Below are positions 24,718-32,554 of a stretch of DNA of 64,000 bases, one piece after another. The position numbers and the translations under genes were made by a program. This stretch comes from Streptomyces griseorubiginosus. GTDB taxonomy: Bacteria > Actinomycetota > Actinomycetes > Streptomycetales > Streptomycetaceae. Every line of letters begins with the position of its first letter. Position 1 is the stretch's first letter. The notes beneath the pieces are model-generated. The model did not search any database and was not told the DNA's origin. It worked only from the letters and a program-made list of their open reading frames with translations. Location: assembly GCF_001514195.1 (NCBI RefSeq), contig NZ_KQ948737.1, positions 576,012 through 640,011 of the forward strand, written 5' to 3'.

Positions 24718-25653
24718 TCACGTCCGCAGCAGGCTCACGGCGCCCGTCGCCGCCGGCCGGCCCGCGACGGTCACGGCGAAGCGGGCCCCGCTGTGCTCCC
24801 GCGCCACGTCGATCACCGCTCCGGCGGTGGGGACCGGCGCCCGGACCACCAGGCGCAACCCCACCACCGCGCGGGCGGTCCGGCCGGAGGACAGCAGCAC
24901 CGCCTGCCGTCCCGCCTCCAGGAGGGCGGGCGCCGTCAGCCGGTCCGGCGCACCGGGCAGGAAGACCGGGTGGGCCGGGTCGCGGGGCACGATCACCAAC
25001 CGTCCCTGCGCGGCCCTGGCGAGCAGCACGTCCGCGTCGGCCGCCGCGCCCACCGCCGCCGCGGCCGGGTGCAGCAGCCCGGGGTGCGACGCGGCGACCC
25101 CCGTGTCCTCCTGGCTGCCGACGGGTGGGGCGAAGGTCATGGCGCAGGTCGCGAAGGCCTGGCCCCGGTGCAGGTACTCGGCCGTGACCCGGAACGAGGC
25201 CGGGGCGCCCGCCTGCGGCACGACGTCACTGAGCACGACCCGGGCCGGGACCCGGGTGGCGCCATGGCGCTCCGTCGGCTGCGTCGCCGGGGACAGCCCC
25301 AGGCTCACCGACGTCGCTTCGAACAGCGCGTTCCCGCACTCGGGCAGATGCCGGCGCTGAACGGCGGCGGCGAGCTGCCGGGTGGACTCGACGACGATGA
25401 GCGGGTGATGCACCACGGCCGTGTCGCGTTCGTTGAGCGGATGCGTGCGGGGCCACTGGCACGCCCCCTCGAAGAACCTGTCCCCCAGCCGCCGCACCGA
25501 CTCGACCAGCAACGACGCCATGGTCTCCAGTCCCAGACCGCGCCAGGTCACCGGATCCTCGGCGGGTTCCCGGCCGGCGGCCCGCCGGACGCGCGAGAAC
25601 ACCACGACCGGCTTGTCCGGCAGGACCACCTGCTGTACCGCGCCGTCATGCAT
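24718..25653 (-). CDS. AfsA/ScbA-like butyrolactone biosynthesis protein
   Basis: 311 aa made of two hot-dog repeats. The first is marked by VHHPLIVVESTRQLA (about 80-95) and the second by HPVFLPGAPDRLTAPALLEAGRQAV (about 230-255). AfsA-type enzymes join a beta-ketoacyl chain to dihydroxyacetone phosphate, the first step to gamma-butyrolactone signals. The gene is downstream of the DenD-like dehydrogenase on the same strand, with a 24-bp repeat in the 179-bp gap. No TetR-type butyrolactone receptor gene is adjacent. Some family members sit in pigment or aryl-lipid pathways, so the product here is uncertain. Confidence 0.85.
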   Translation of the reverse strand: MHDGAVQQVVLPDKPVVVFSRVRRAAGREPAEDPVTWRGLGLETMASLLVESVRRLGDRFFEGACQWPRTHPLNERDTAVVHHPLIVVESTRQLAAAVQRRHLPECGNALFEATSVSLGLSPATQPTERHGATRVPARVVLSDVVPQAGAPASFRVTAEYLHRGQAFATCAMTFAPPVGSQEDTGVAASHPGLLHPAAAAVGAAADADVLLARAAQGRLVIVPRDPAHPVFLPGAPDRLTAPALLEAGRQAVLLSSGRTARAVVGLRLVVRAPVPTAGAVIDVAREHSGARFAVTVAGRPAATGAVSLLRT

Positions 25654-25732
25654 GAGGCCTCCTCGACACGGGGGCGGCGGTTGCCCGCGTCTTCGCGCGC
25701 ACCGTGCAGGAAATTCACGTCGCTGTGCCTCA

Positions 25733-25804
25733 CCGGATGCACGGACGGCGAGAAGACCGGATGCACGGACGGCCGGAAGACCGGATGCACAGACGGCGAG
25801 AAGT
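25733..25804. repeat. 24-bp tandem repeat, 3 copies
   Basis: Copies start at 25733, 25757 and 25781 with consensus CCGGATGCACGGACGG and a variable CGAGAAGA or CCGGAAGA end. It lies between the DenD-like stop and the AfsA-like start and could be part of the leader of the AfsA-like gene. Confidence 0.82.
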
Positions 25805-25832
25805 CGTCCGGCGGGAGATCGGGTCGGGGGAA

Positions 25833-26825
25833 TTACCGGTGATCGGCGAGGTAATCCCTCAGCACGGAAAGGAAATCCGCATCGGGTTCGAGGCCCAGCG
25901 CACCGGCGCGCCGGTGGTCGAAGTCGGCCGGCCAGGAGCCCACGATGGCCTCGACGGCCGGGTCGGGGGCAACGGTGACCCGGTCGGCGACCGTGTCACC
26001 GGCCACCTGGCGCAGGGTGGCGAGGATGTCGGCGACCGACACGGTCAGGGCGGGCAGGTTGACCGGCAGCGGACCCTCCAGGCGTCCGGGCCCGGTCCCG
26101 CGCACGGCCTCGGCGACCCGGAGGATCCCCTCGACGGTGCGCCGCGGCGAGGACAGGGCCACCCGCAGCCCGGGATCCACCGGACAGACGGCGGGCAGTC
26201 CGGCCAGCGGCTCACGGACGATGCCGGACAGGAAGCCGGACGCGGCCGCGTTGGGCCGGCCCGGCCGGACCACCACCGTCATCAGCCGCACGACCCGCCC
26301 GTCGAGGAAGCCACGCCGGGTGCAGTCCGCGATCAGGTGCTCGCACATCAGCTTCTGGGTGCCGTAACTCGACCGCGGCAGCGGCAGCGTGGTCTCGCTG
26401 ACCGCCGGTGGCAGGGGCAGGTCCGGGTGCGAGCCGTAGACCGCGATGCTGCTGGCGAACACCAGCCGCACCGCCGGCCCGCCCGAACGGGACTGGGCGC
26501 GTGCCCGGTCCAACAGGGCCCGGGTGACGTCGACGTTGGCGCGCATCCCGAGGTCGAAGTCGGCCTCGCACTCGGCGGACACCGCGGCGGCGAGGTGGAA
26601 CAGCACGTCCACGGGCTCGGCGAACACGGTCTCCATCTCCTCGACCAGGTCCCCGTGCACCTCCTGCACGAGCGGTCCGCCCGCCTGCGGACGGCCGGCC
26701 CCGGCCACACGGTCGACCAGGACCAGTCGGCCGATCGGCTCCCCGCCGAAGGTCCCGGCCCGCAGCAGCGCGTCGGCCAGCAGACGGCCCAGAAATCCGG
26801 ACGCACCCGTCACGACGATCCTCAC
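25833..26825 (-). CDS. NAD-dependent epimerase/dehydrogenase, D-erythronate dehydrogenase-like
   Basis: 330 aa extended SDR. GTG at 26825 follows GGAGGAG and begins with VRIVVTGASGFLGRLLAD. Other marks are HGDLVEE, LFHLAAAVS, the SSYGTQK catalytic Tyr-x3-Lys, TRRGFLDGRVVRL and a C-terminal IVGSWPADFD. These fit the DenD group (D-erythronate to 2-keto-D-erythronate) better than sugar epimerases. Pairing with an AfsA-like gene suggests work on a C4 or butyrolactone-type intermediate, but that is inference. It is probably the first gene of a two-gene unit. Confidence 0.87.
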   Translation of the reverse strand: MRIVVTGASGFLGRLLADALLRAGTFGGEPIGRLVLVDRVAGAGRPQAGGPLVQEVHGDLVEEMETVFAEPVDVLFHLAAAVSAECEADFDLGMRANVDVTRALLDRARAQSRSGGPAVRLVFASSIAVYGSHPDLPLPPAVSETTLPLPRSSYGTQKLMCEHLIADCTRRGFLDGRVVRLMTVVVRPGRPNAAASGFLSGIVREPLAGLPAVCPVDPGLRVALSSPRRTVEGILRVAEAVRGTGPGRLEGPLPVNLPALTVSVADILATLRQVAGDTVADRVTVAPDPAVEAIVGSWPADFDHRRAGALGLEPDADFLSVLRDYLADHR

Positions 26826-27257
26826 CCGGTCAACTCCTCCGCAGGGGCGGTGTGTCCTGGTCGTCATACCCTCGCCGGGGGTCGGGGCCACAAGCCGTGG
26901 GTGGGCGTCACAACTCCGGGCGACTCGGGGGCGCCGTACGAGCGGAAGCCCTCGGCGCGGAGGCCGGTGCGCGGCGGCTGGAACGAGGGTCAAAACACCT
27001 GGCCCGAGGGGCAGATCGGCCGCCGGATCAGTGAATAACGGGGCAGACGACGCAAGCCGACTGTGTTGCTCCTGTGCTGAACTGGTGAAAGATTGACGGG
27101 GGTTGTGGGGAGCGACAAGAATGCGGGCTCGCTCACCTGTGACTCAGGTGAGCGAAGTGACGCGAGTGATTTCGCCGCGGCCTGCACTGCTGCGCGCCGC
27201 CCGCAGCGACTGCCCGCGTCCGCCCACCTCCCACACACCGATCCGCTAGGGCATATC
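26826..27257. other. Divergent promoter region with hairpin
   Basis: 432 bp between the DenD-like gene and the sorted surface protein. The only clear structure is an 11-bp perfect inverted repeat (27129-27139 and 27145-27155, core CTCACCTG/CAGGTGAG, 5-nt loop) followed by AGTGACGCGAGTGA. Weak open frames extend upstream of 27258 but lack ribosome sites. Confidence 0.5.
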
Positions 27258-28178
27258 TTGACGCGCCTCTCACGCTCCAGAACATCGGCCACGGTCGCCG
27301 CGACCGCTTTCGCCGCCGCCGTCATCCCCCTGCTCGGGGCCACCGCCGCGAGCGCCACGCCCGTCGGTGGCTGCCAGTCGGCCACGGTCCAGTACCGCAT
27401 CGTCGACGCCTCCGGAAAGCCGGTCGACGCCGACTGGACCTCGCAGGGCGGCTTCCACCAGTGGTCCAGCGCCCCCGGCACCGTCGAGGTGCGGCTGGCT
27501 CCCGGCCAGAACGTCGGCGAGGGCTGCAAGTACCCGGTCTCGCTGGCCGAGTACACCACCGAGGGCCCCAACTGGTACACGTCGGGTCTCCAGACCCTCG
27601 TCGACCACGCCACGGTCTACCTCACCGCCGCGGACGTCGCCGCCTCGGACGACTCCAAGCAGACCTACCAGAAGCTCTCGGTCAAGTCGCCCGACTGCTA
27701 CGGCCAGATCGACCTGTACGGCGACGACGTCATCTACGACGGCAAGTCCGGGGACGGGCACGGCCCCGCCCCCTACCAGCCGGGCAACGTCGTCACGCCG
27801 TACCACCTGATCGCGGCGTGGAACGGCGGCGACAAGTCCTGCACCCCGGAGCAGCCGAGCTCCCCCACGCCCCCGCCGTCCTCCGAGACGACCCCGCCCG
27901 AGAGCCCGTCCTCGCCGCCCGCGACCACCCCGCCGGCCGACGAGACGACCCCGCCGCCGGCCTCTCCCTCGACGCCGCCGCCCTCCTCCTCGACTCCGCC
28001 CACCACCCCGGACGTGCCGCCGATGCAGTCGACGCCGCCGTCCCCGACCTCGAGCAAGCCTCCGCTGGCGGAGACCGGCTCCAGCGCGCCGGTCGGTCCG
28101 ATAGCCGGCGGCGCGGCCGCGGTCATCGCCCTCGGCGCCGCGGCCCTCTACGCCGCCCGCCGCACCCGCCGCTCCTGA
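27258..28178 (+). CDS. Secreted LAXTG-anchored surface protein
   Basis: 306 aa from TTG 27258, chosen because it gives a standard signal peptide (SRSRTSATVAATAFAAAVIP ending ATAASA); TAGGG lies about 6 nt upstream, a weak ribosome site. The mature N-terminal domain (about 35-195) has two Cys pairs and Trp/Tyr-rich strands. A Pro/Ser/Thr-rich stalk (about 205-270) leads to LAETG, a hydrophobic helix and an Arg-rich end. LAXTG is the class E sortase signal of high-GC actinobacteria, so the protein should be linked to peptidoglycan. The domain function is unknown. Confidence 0.8.
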   Translation: MTRLSRSRTSATVAATAFAAAVIPLLGATAASATPVGGCQSATVQYRIVDASGKPVDADWTSQGGFHQWSSAPGTVEVRLAPGQNVGEGCKYPVSLAEYTTEGPNWYTSGLQTLVDHATVYLTAADVAASDDSKQTYQKLSVKSPDCYGQIDLYGDDVIYDGKSGDGHGPAPYQPGNVVTPYHLIAAWNGGDKSCTPEQPSSPTPPPSSETTPPESPSSPPATTPPADETTPPPASPSTPPPSSSTPPTTPDVPPMQSTPPSPTSSKPPLAETGSSAPVGPIAGGAAAVIALGAAALYAARRTRRS

Positions 28179-28222
28179 CGGGCAACGCGACCGCCGCCAC
28201 CGTGCGGTGAGCCGTACGACGG

Positions 28223-28260
28223 TGCCGCCCCGGACCCACGGTCCGGGGCGGCATCTTTTT
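28223..28260 (+). terminator. Intrinsic terminator after the LAXTG protein gene
   Basis: Perfect 13-bp arms (28223-28235 and 28241-28253) around a CCACG loop, followed by TCTTTTT. It has the classical form, 45 nt after the stop codon. Confidence 0.92.
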
Positions 28261-28321
28261 GTGCCAGGGGGCGGTACCGCGCGAGTCGTTCACGCGGCGC
28301 CGGTGCACCGCGCCGCGTCCC

Positions 28322-29200
28322 TCACCCCCGGTCCCGCCCTGCCAGGTCCGCCAGGCCGCCCGCGCCGAGGGGGCCCGTGGACTCGACGGGCCGTTCGGCC
28401 TCCAGGCGGGGCAGTGCGCGGCGTGCGACACGCAGGACGACTGGTGGCAGTGCCGCGCGCACCGGTTGGGTCAGGCGCAGCCAGGCCGGTGCGTATACGG
28501 CCGTACGCCTCCGTTCGAGGCCGTCGACCACGCGCGCGGCGACCGTCTCGACGGGGTACACCCGGCGGGCCGGACCGGGCATGGCGGCCCGCAGTTCCCG
28601 CAGTACGGCGTACCGGTCGGCGTCGCGGATCATGTCGGTGTCGGTCCAGTTGAGGTAGGCGATGCCGACGCCGACGCCCCGGTGGGCCACCTCTGCCCGC
28701 AGGGAGTGCGCGAAGGCCTCGGCCCCGGCCTTCGAGGCGCAGTAGGCGCTCATCAGCGGGGCCGCGCCGATCGCCGCGAGCGAGGCGATCTGGAGGAAGT
28801 AGCCGGCCGTGTCGAGGAGGTCCGGAAGGAAGGCGCGGGCCGTGTGGGCGCTGCCGGTGAGGTTGACGTCGACGACACGGCTCCAGGAGGCCGGTGAGGA
28901 ATCGAGGAAGGGACCGCCCTCGGCCACGCCCGCGTTCGCGACCACGGCCGAGGCGGGCCCGAGGCGGGCCCGGACGGCGGCGGCCGCGGCCGCCAGGGCG
29001 TCCGGGTCGGTGACGTCGGCCTCCATCGCCATGGTCGGCCCGGGCAGCGTCGCCGCCAGCGACTCCAGCCGGGACTTCTCGTGGCCCAGCAGCGCCACCC
29101 GGGCGCCCCGCCGGGCCGACTCGCCGGCGATGGCCGCACCCAGACCGCGGGCGGCTCCGGTGACGACCACCGTCCGGCCCGCCAGGGGGCTGCTGCTCAT
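28322..29200 (-). CDS. Short-chain dehydrogenase/reductase
   Basis: 292 aa classical SDR. The cofactor motif is VVVTGAARGLGAAIA (near residue 12), with ANAGVAEGG, catalytic Ser region IASLAAIG and SAYCASKAG as Tyr-x3-Lys. ATG at 29200 follows GGAAGGA; the open frame starts earlier at 29242 but without a better signal. It is the last gene of a four-gene operon with a flavoprotein and an SRPBCC protein. The substrate is unknown; a lipid or terpenoid alcohol would suit the setting. Confidence 0.9.
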   Translation of the reverse strand: MSSSPLAGRTVVVTGAARGLGAAIAGESARRGARVALLGHEKSRLESLAATLPGPTMAMEADVTDPDALAAAAAAVRARLGPASAVVANAGVAEGGPFLDSSPASWSRVVDVNLTGSAHTARAFLPDLLDTAGYFLQIASLAAIGAAPLMSAYCASKAGAEAFAHSLRAEVAHRGVGVGIAYLNWTDTDMIRDADRYAVLRELRAAMPGPARRVYPVETVAARVVDGLERRRTAVYAPAWLRLTQPVRAALPPVVLRVARRALPRLEAERPVESTGPLGAGGLADLAGRDRG

Positions 29201-29245
29201 GGGCCCGAAGTCCTTCCGTCGAGGGGGTGTCGCGCCGACCACTGC

Positions 29246-29707
29246 TCAGAGCTCGGGGTCCGGCAGGCGCGCGACGTGGTCGGGGTGGCCCGCCGTGCGC
29301 CGCTCCTCCTTCATCTCCGCCTCGTACAAGTGGTCCCTGCCCTGGGCGAGTTCGTCCACCGCGCTGGTCTCCAGCTGCTGGAAGGGCCGGTAGTAGGTGG
29401 CGTTGTAGGCCTCGACGATCTGGAACGTCCAGTGCCCCGGGATGACATTGCGCCCGAGGACCTCCGAGCGGACCTTCGCCGCCCACTCGGGATGCCCCGC
29501 CTCCTCCAACAGCTCGACGGCACGGTCCAGTTGCAGGTCCGCGGTGCCGGTCAGCTGGTGGAAGTCGTACAGGCGGCCCCTGGCCCGTTCGGTCGTCTCC
29601 AGCGCCTTGGACAGCGCCCCGAGGGCCTCGACGGTGATGTCGTCGACGCCCTCGGGACGCCGGTGCTCGCGGTCGGGACCGCCCGGAATCTCCGTCTGCT
29701 CGTTCAT
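29246..29707 (-). CDS. Conserved hypothetical protein
   Basis: 153 aa, soluble, Glu/Arg-rich and mostly helical by composition. Recognisable segments are ERARGRLYDFHQLTG and GHWTFQIVEAYNATYYRPFQ, with no catalytic motif that I know. It lies between the flavoprotein gene (49 nt upstream) and the SDR gene (45 nt downstream) on the same strand, so it is probably co-transcribed and may be an accessory subunit. Confidence 0.75.
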   Translation of the reverse strand: MNEQTEIPGGPDREHRRPEGVDDITVEALGALSKALETTERARGRLYDFHQLTGTADLQLDRAVELLEEAGHPEWAAKVRSEVLGRNVIPGHWTFQIVEAYNATYYRPFQQLETSAVDELAQGRDHLYEAEMKEERRTAGHPDHVARLPDPEL

Positions 29708-29755
29708 GGGTCTCCTCGACGGGTACGGCCGCCCCGGCGGGGCGGTGTCGTGGGG

Positions 29756-31375
29756 TCAGCGCCTGTCGCCGGTGCGGTCGCGGCGGGTGAGCAGGCGTTG
29801 GGCTCGGGTGAGGCCGGGTGGCCGGTGGCGGTGCAGGGCGGCGCGGGCCGCGTTGGCGCCCGGCGCCCCGTGCACTCCCCCGCCCGGGTGGGCGCCGGAG
29901 GACGCCAGGAAGAGGCCGGGGACCGGGGTCTCCGGGCGTCCGGTGCCGGGCACGGGCCGGAAGACGAGCTGCTGGTGGAGGGCGGTGGTGCCGCCGTTGA
30001 TGGCGCCGCCGCTCAGATTGGCGTCCAGGGACTGGAGGGTCGGGGGCGCCAGGACGCGGCGGGCGCGGATCCGGGCGCGGAAGCCGGGCGCGAACCGCTC
30101 CACCTGTCGTTCCATGCGGTCCGCCATGAGTTCCTGGTCCTTGGCGCCCCAGTCACCGGTGATGCCCTCGTCGCCGGCGTCGGCGGCGATCTCGTGCGGG
30201 ATGTGCGTGTAGGCCCAGGCCGATTCGGTGCCCTGCGGGGAGCGGGTGGCGTCGGCGGTGGTCATCTGCCCGAAGAGCAGGAAGGGGCGGTCCGGGACCT
30301 GCCGCATGGCGATCTGCGCGGCGAAGCGCGTCAGCTCGTCGACCCCGTCGGCGAGGTGCACGGTGCCGGCCCGGGAGGCCGCCTCGGCCTGCCAGGGCAC
30401 CGGTCCGTCGAGCGCCCAGTCGACCTTGAAGGTGGCGAAGTCCCACTGGAACCGGCGCAGGTCGTCCAGGAGTTGCACGGGCAGGTGCTCGGGGTCCACG
30501 AGGCCGCCGTACAGCGCGGGCACCGACACGTCCGCGAGCACCGCCCGGCGGGCCGGTACCGCGTCGCCGGCCGCCGTACGCACCCCGACGGCCCGTCCGC
30601 CGCGAACGACGACATCCGTCACGCGCTGCCCGCAGCGGACCCGCCCGCCGAGCGTCTCGAGACGCCGGGTGAGGGCCTCGGTCAGGGCGCCGGAGCCGCC
30701 TACGGGGACGGGGAAGCCGTAGGTCTGTCCCAGCATGGCCATGAGCCAGCCGAAGCCGCCGCTGCCCGCCGATTCCGGGGCGAGGTCGGCGTGCAGGGCG
30801 TTGCCGGCCAGCAGCAGCCGGCCGCCCTGTCCGCGGAACTCCTCCTCCCCCATCCGCCGTACCGGCAGCACCAGGGTCCGGGCCATGCGCAGCCCGCCCG
30901 CGGCCCGCAGCCGCCAGGCCAGACGGCCCGTGGCGCGCACCGGCGGGAAGGGGGTGAAGAGCGCGTCGAGGAGGTCGGGGCGCAGGTTCTGCCATACGTC
31001 GTGCAGTCGCCGCCAGCCGTCGCCGTCGCCCGGCGCGAAGGCGTCGAGGGAGGCGGCGGTGGTGTCGAGGTCGCGGTCCAGGAGGGCGCAGCTGCCGTCG
31101 GTGAGGGGGTGGGCGAGGACGCTGCGGGCGTGGCTCCAGCGCAGTCCGTGCTCGTGCAGGCGCAGTGACGCCAGCACCGGGGAGGCGGCGGCGAGCGGGT
31201 AGAAGGAGCTGAAGAGGTCGTTGACGAAGGCGGGGTCGACCCCGCGGTCGTGGCGGACCGCGCCGCCGGGTTCCGGCTGCTCCTCCAGCACCTCGACGGC
31301 CCATCCGGCGTCCGCCAGTACGTTGGCGGCCACCAGGCCGTTGGGGCCCGCGCCGATCACCACCGCGTCAGGCAC
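29756..31375 (-). CDS. FAD-dependent oxidoreductase, phytoene dehydrogenase-like
   Basis: 539 aa. The N-terminal fold is AVVIGAGPNGLVAANVLADAG, followed by EQPEPGGAVR. Mid-protein GGSGALTEALTRRLETLGG matches the CrtI/CrtO group, and the C-terminal GLFLASSGAHPGGGVHGAPG matches the FAD-closing motif. It is not the cluster CrtI and could act on a carotenoid, retinoid-like or other polyprenoid substrate. The ATG lies inside the upstream SRPBCC gene (8-nt overlap), showing coupling. Confidence 0.88.
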   Translation of the reverse strand: MPDAVVIGAGPNGLVAANVLADAGWAVEVLEEQPEPGGAVRHDRGVDPAFVNDLFSSFYPLAAASPVLASLRLHEHGLRWSHARSVLAHPLTDGSCALLDRDLDTTAASLDAFAPGDGDGWRRLHDVWQNLRPDLLDALFTPFPPVRATGRLAWRLRAAGGLRMARTLVLPVRRMGEEEFRGQGGRLLLAGNALHADLAPESAGSGGFGWLMAMLGQTYGFPVPVGGSGALTEALTRRLETLGGRVRCGQRVTDVVVRGGRAVGVRTAAGDAVPARRAVLADVSVPALYGGLVDPEHLPVQLLDDLRRFQWDFATFKVDWALDGPVPWQAEAASRAGTVHLADGVDELTRFAAQIAMRQVPDRPFLLFGQMTTADATRSPQGTESAWAYTHIPHEIAADAGDEGITGDWGAKDQELMADRMERQVERFAPGFRARIRARRVLAPPTLQSLDANLSGGAINGGTTALHQQLVFRPVPGTGRPETPVPGLFLASSGAHPGGGVHGAPGANAARAALHRHRPPGLTRAQRLLTRRDRTGDRR

Positions 31376-31880
31376 GGCCGCCTCCTTCGGCTCCCTGGGC
31401 CCCGGACCGGACCGGCGAGAGCCGTCGCGGGGCCTCGTGGGTCCGGCCGTCCTGGTTCTCGCACAGCTTGGCCAGCCGGGCGAGCATGGCGCGGTGGCGC
31501 AGCTGGATCAGCGCCTCGAACCCGACGTTGTGCAGCAGGCCGCCCGCGCCCCGCAGCGGGTGCTCGTCGACGATGACCAGGCAGTGGTCGCCCCAGGGAC
31601 GCAGCTCGATCGCGATGCGCGCGGTGCCGAGCACTCCGGCGTGGGCCTCCAGTTCGAGGTGGGAGCCTTCCTCGCAGTGGCGTACGACGGTCTCGTTGGT
31701 GAGGTGCAGCGGGCCCAGCGCGATGTGGAAGCGGATGGCGGCGCCCTTCTCCGGCCACCGGCCGCGCACCGGTTCGGACTGCGCGGTCCCCACGACCCAC
31801 TCCGCGTAGCGGTGGCCGTCGGCGAGGACGTCCCACACCGCACTCGGGCTGACTCGGATCAGACGATGGCGAAGGGCCAC
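31368..31880 (-). CDS. SRPBCC-fold (START-like) protein
   Basis: 170 aa. The N-terminal RHRLIRVSPSAVWDVLADGHRY and AEWVVG, plus an alternating strand pattern, fit the polyketide-cyclase/SRPBCC fold, which forms a deep hydrophobic pocket for lipids or aromatic ligands. The last about 30 residues are a Gly/Arg-rich tail. First gene of the operon with the flavoprotein. It may present the hydrophobic substrate to its neighbours. Divergent from a second SRPBCC gene. Confidence 0.82.
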   Translation of the reverse strand: MALRHRLIRVSPSAVWDVLADGHRYAEWVVGTAQSEPVRGRWPEKGAAIRFHIALGPLHLTNETVVRHCEEGSHLELEAHAGVLGTARIAIELRPWGDHCLVIVDEHPLRGAGGLLHNVGFEALIQLRHRAMLARLAKLCENQDGRTHEAPRRLSPVRSGAQGAEGGGRA

Positions 31881-32059
31881 GGATACCTCCCGGACTGCCG
31901 CGGACGGGTTGCCCTGCGGCCGTGCCCCGGGTTCCCGAAGAGGGAGAGGCCAACCAACAACCTGGGCCCCGGCCTGCGCTCTCGCGTGCCCTGCCGCCCT
32001 CCCGTAGATTCAGATGCCGTCACGGCAGCGCGTCGCGGCCCGACCGATGAGGAGTTCCC

Positions 32060-32518
32060 ATGTCCGGACGGTTCGACGTGGTGGTCGAGGTGGACCGGCC
32101 CGCGAAGGAGGTGTTCGCCTACCTCGCCGACGGGCGCAACGATCCGCAGTTCAGCCCCAGGGTCCTGCGGATCGAGCGGGTTCCGGAGACCCCGACCGCG
32201 ATCGGCACGGTCTTCCGGAGCACGGTGAAGGACGCCGGCATGAAGACCGCGCGGGAGTTCCGCATCACCGAGTTCGAGGAACCGGTGCGGATCCGGTGGA
32301 CCGAGGTGTCCAAGAACAGTGTCGCGGTCCGCGAGGGCGGTTACGACGTGGAGTCCTTGCCCGACGGCCGGACCCGCGTCCGCCTCCACAACGTCCTGGA
32401 GGGCCACGGCCTGGGCAAGCTGCTGGTCGGTCTGGCCCTGGCCGCGGCCCGCAAGGACGCCCCCGCCTTCGGTGCCCGGATCAAGACGGCGGCGGAGACG
32501 GCGATCACACCGGGCTGA
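32060..32518 (+). CDS. SRPBCC-family protein
   Basis: 152 aa. It begins SGRFDVVVEVDRPAKEVFAYL, continues with a DPQFSPRVLRIER segment and ends in a long helix after LEGHGLGKLLVGLALAA, the normal SRPBCC layout. ATG 32060 follows GAGGAG at good spacing. It is divergent from the other SRPBCC gene across about 180 bp and convergent with the photolyase gene. The ligand is unknown. Confidence 0.85.
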   Translation: MSGRFDVVVEVDRPAKEVFAYLADGRNDPQFSPRVLRIERVPETPTAIGTVFRSTVKDAGMKTAREFRITEFEEPVRIRWTEVSKNSVAVREGGYDVESLPDGRTRVRLHNVLEGHGLGKLLVGLALAAARKDAPAFGARIKTAAETAITPG

Positions 32519-32554
32519 GCACCACGGCGGCACCCGCGGCCGGCCGCCGCTGCG

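Noticed and set aside
27093..27257. Earlier start for the LAXTG protein
   Set aside because: The extra residues would precede the signal peptide and have no ribosome site; TTG 27258 gives a normal export signal.
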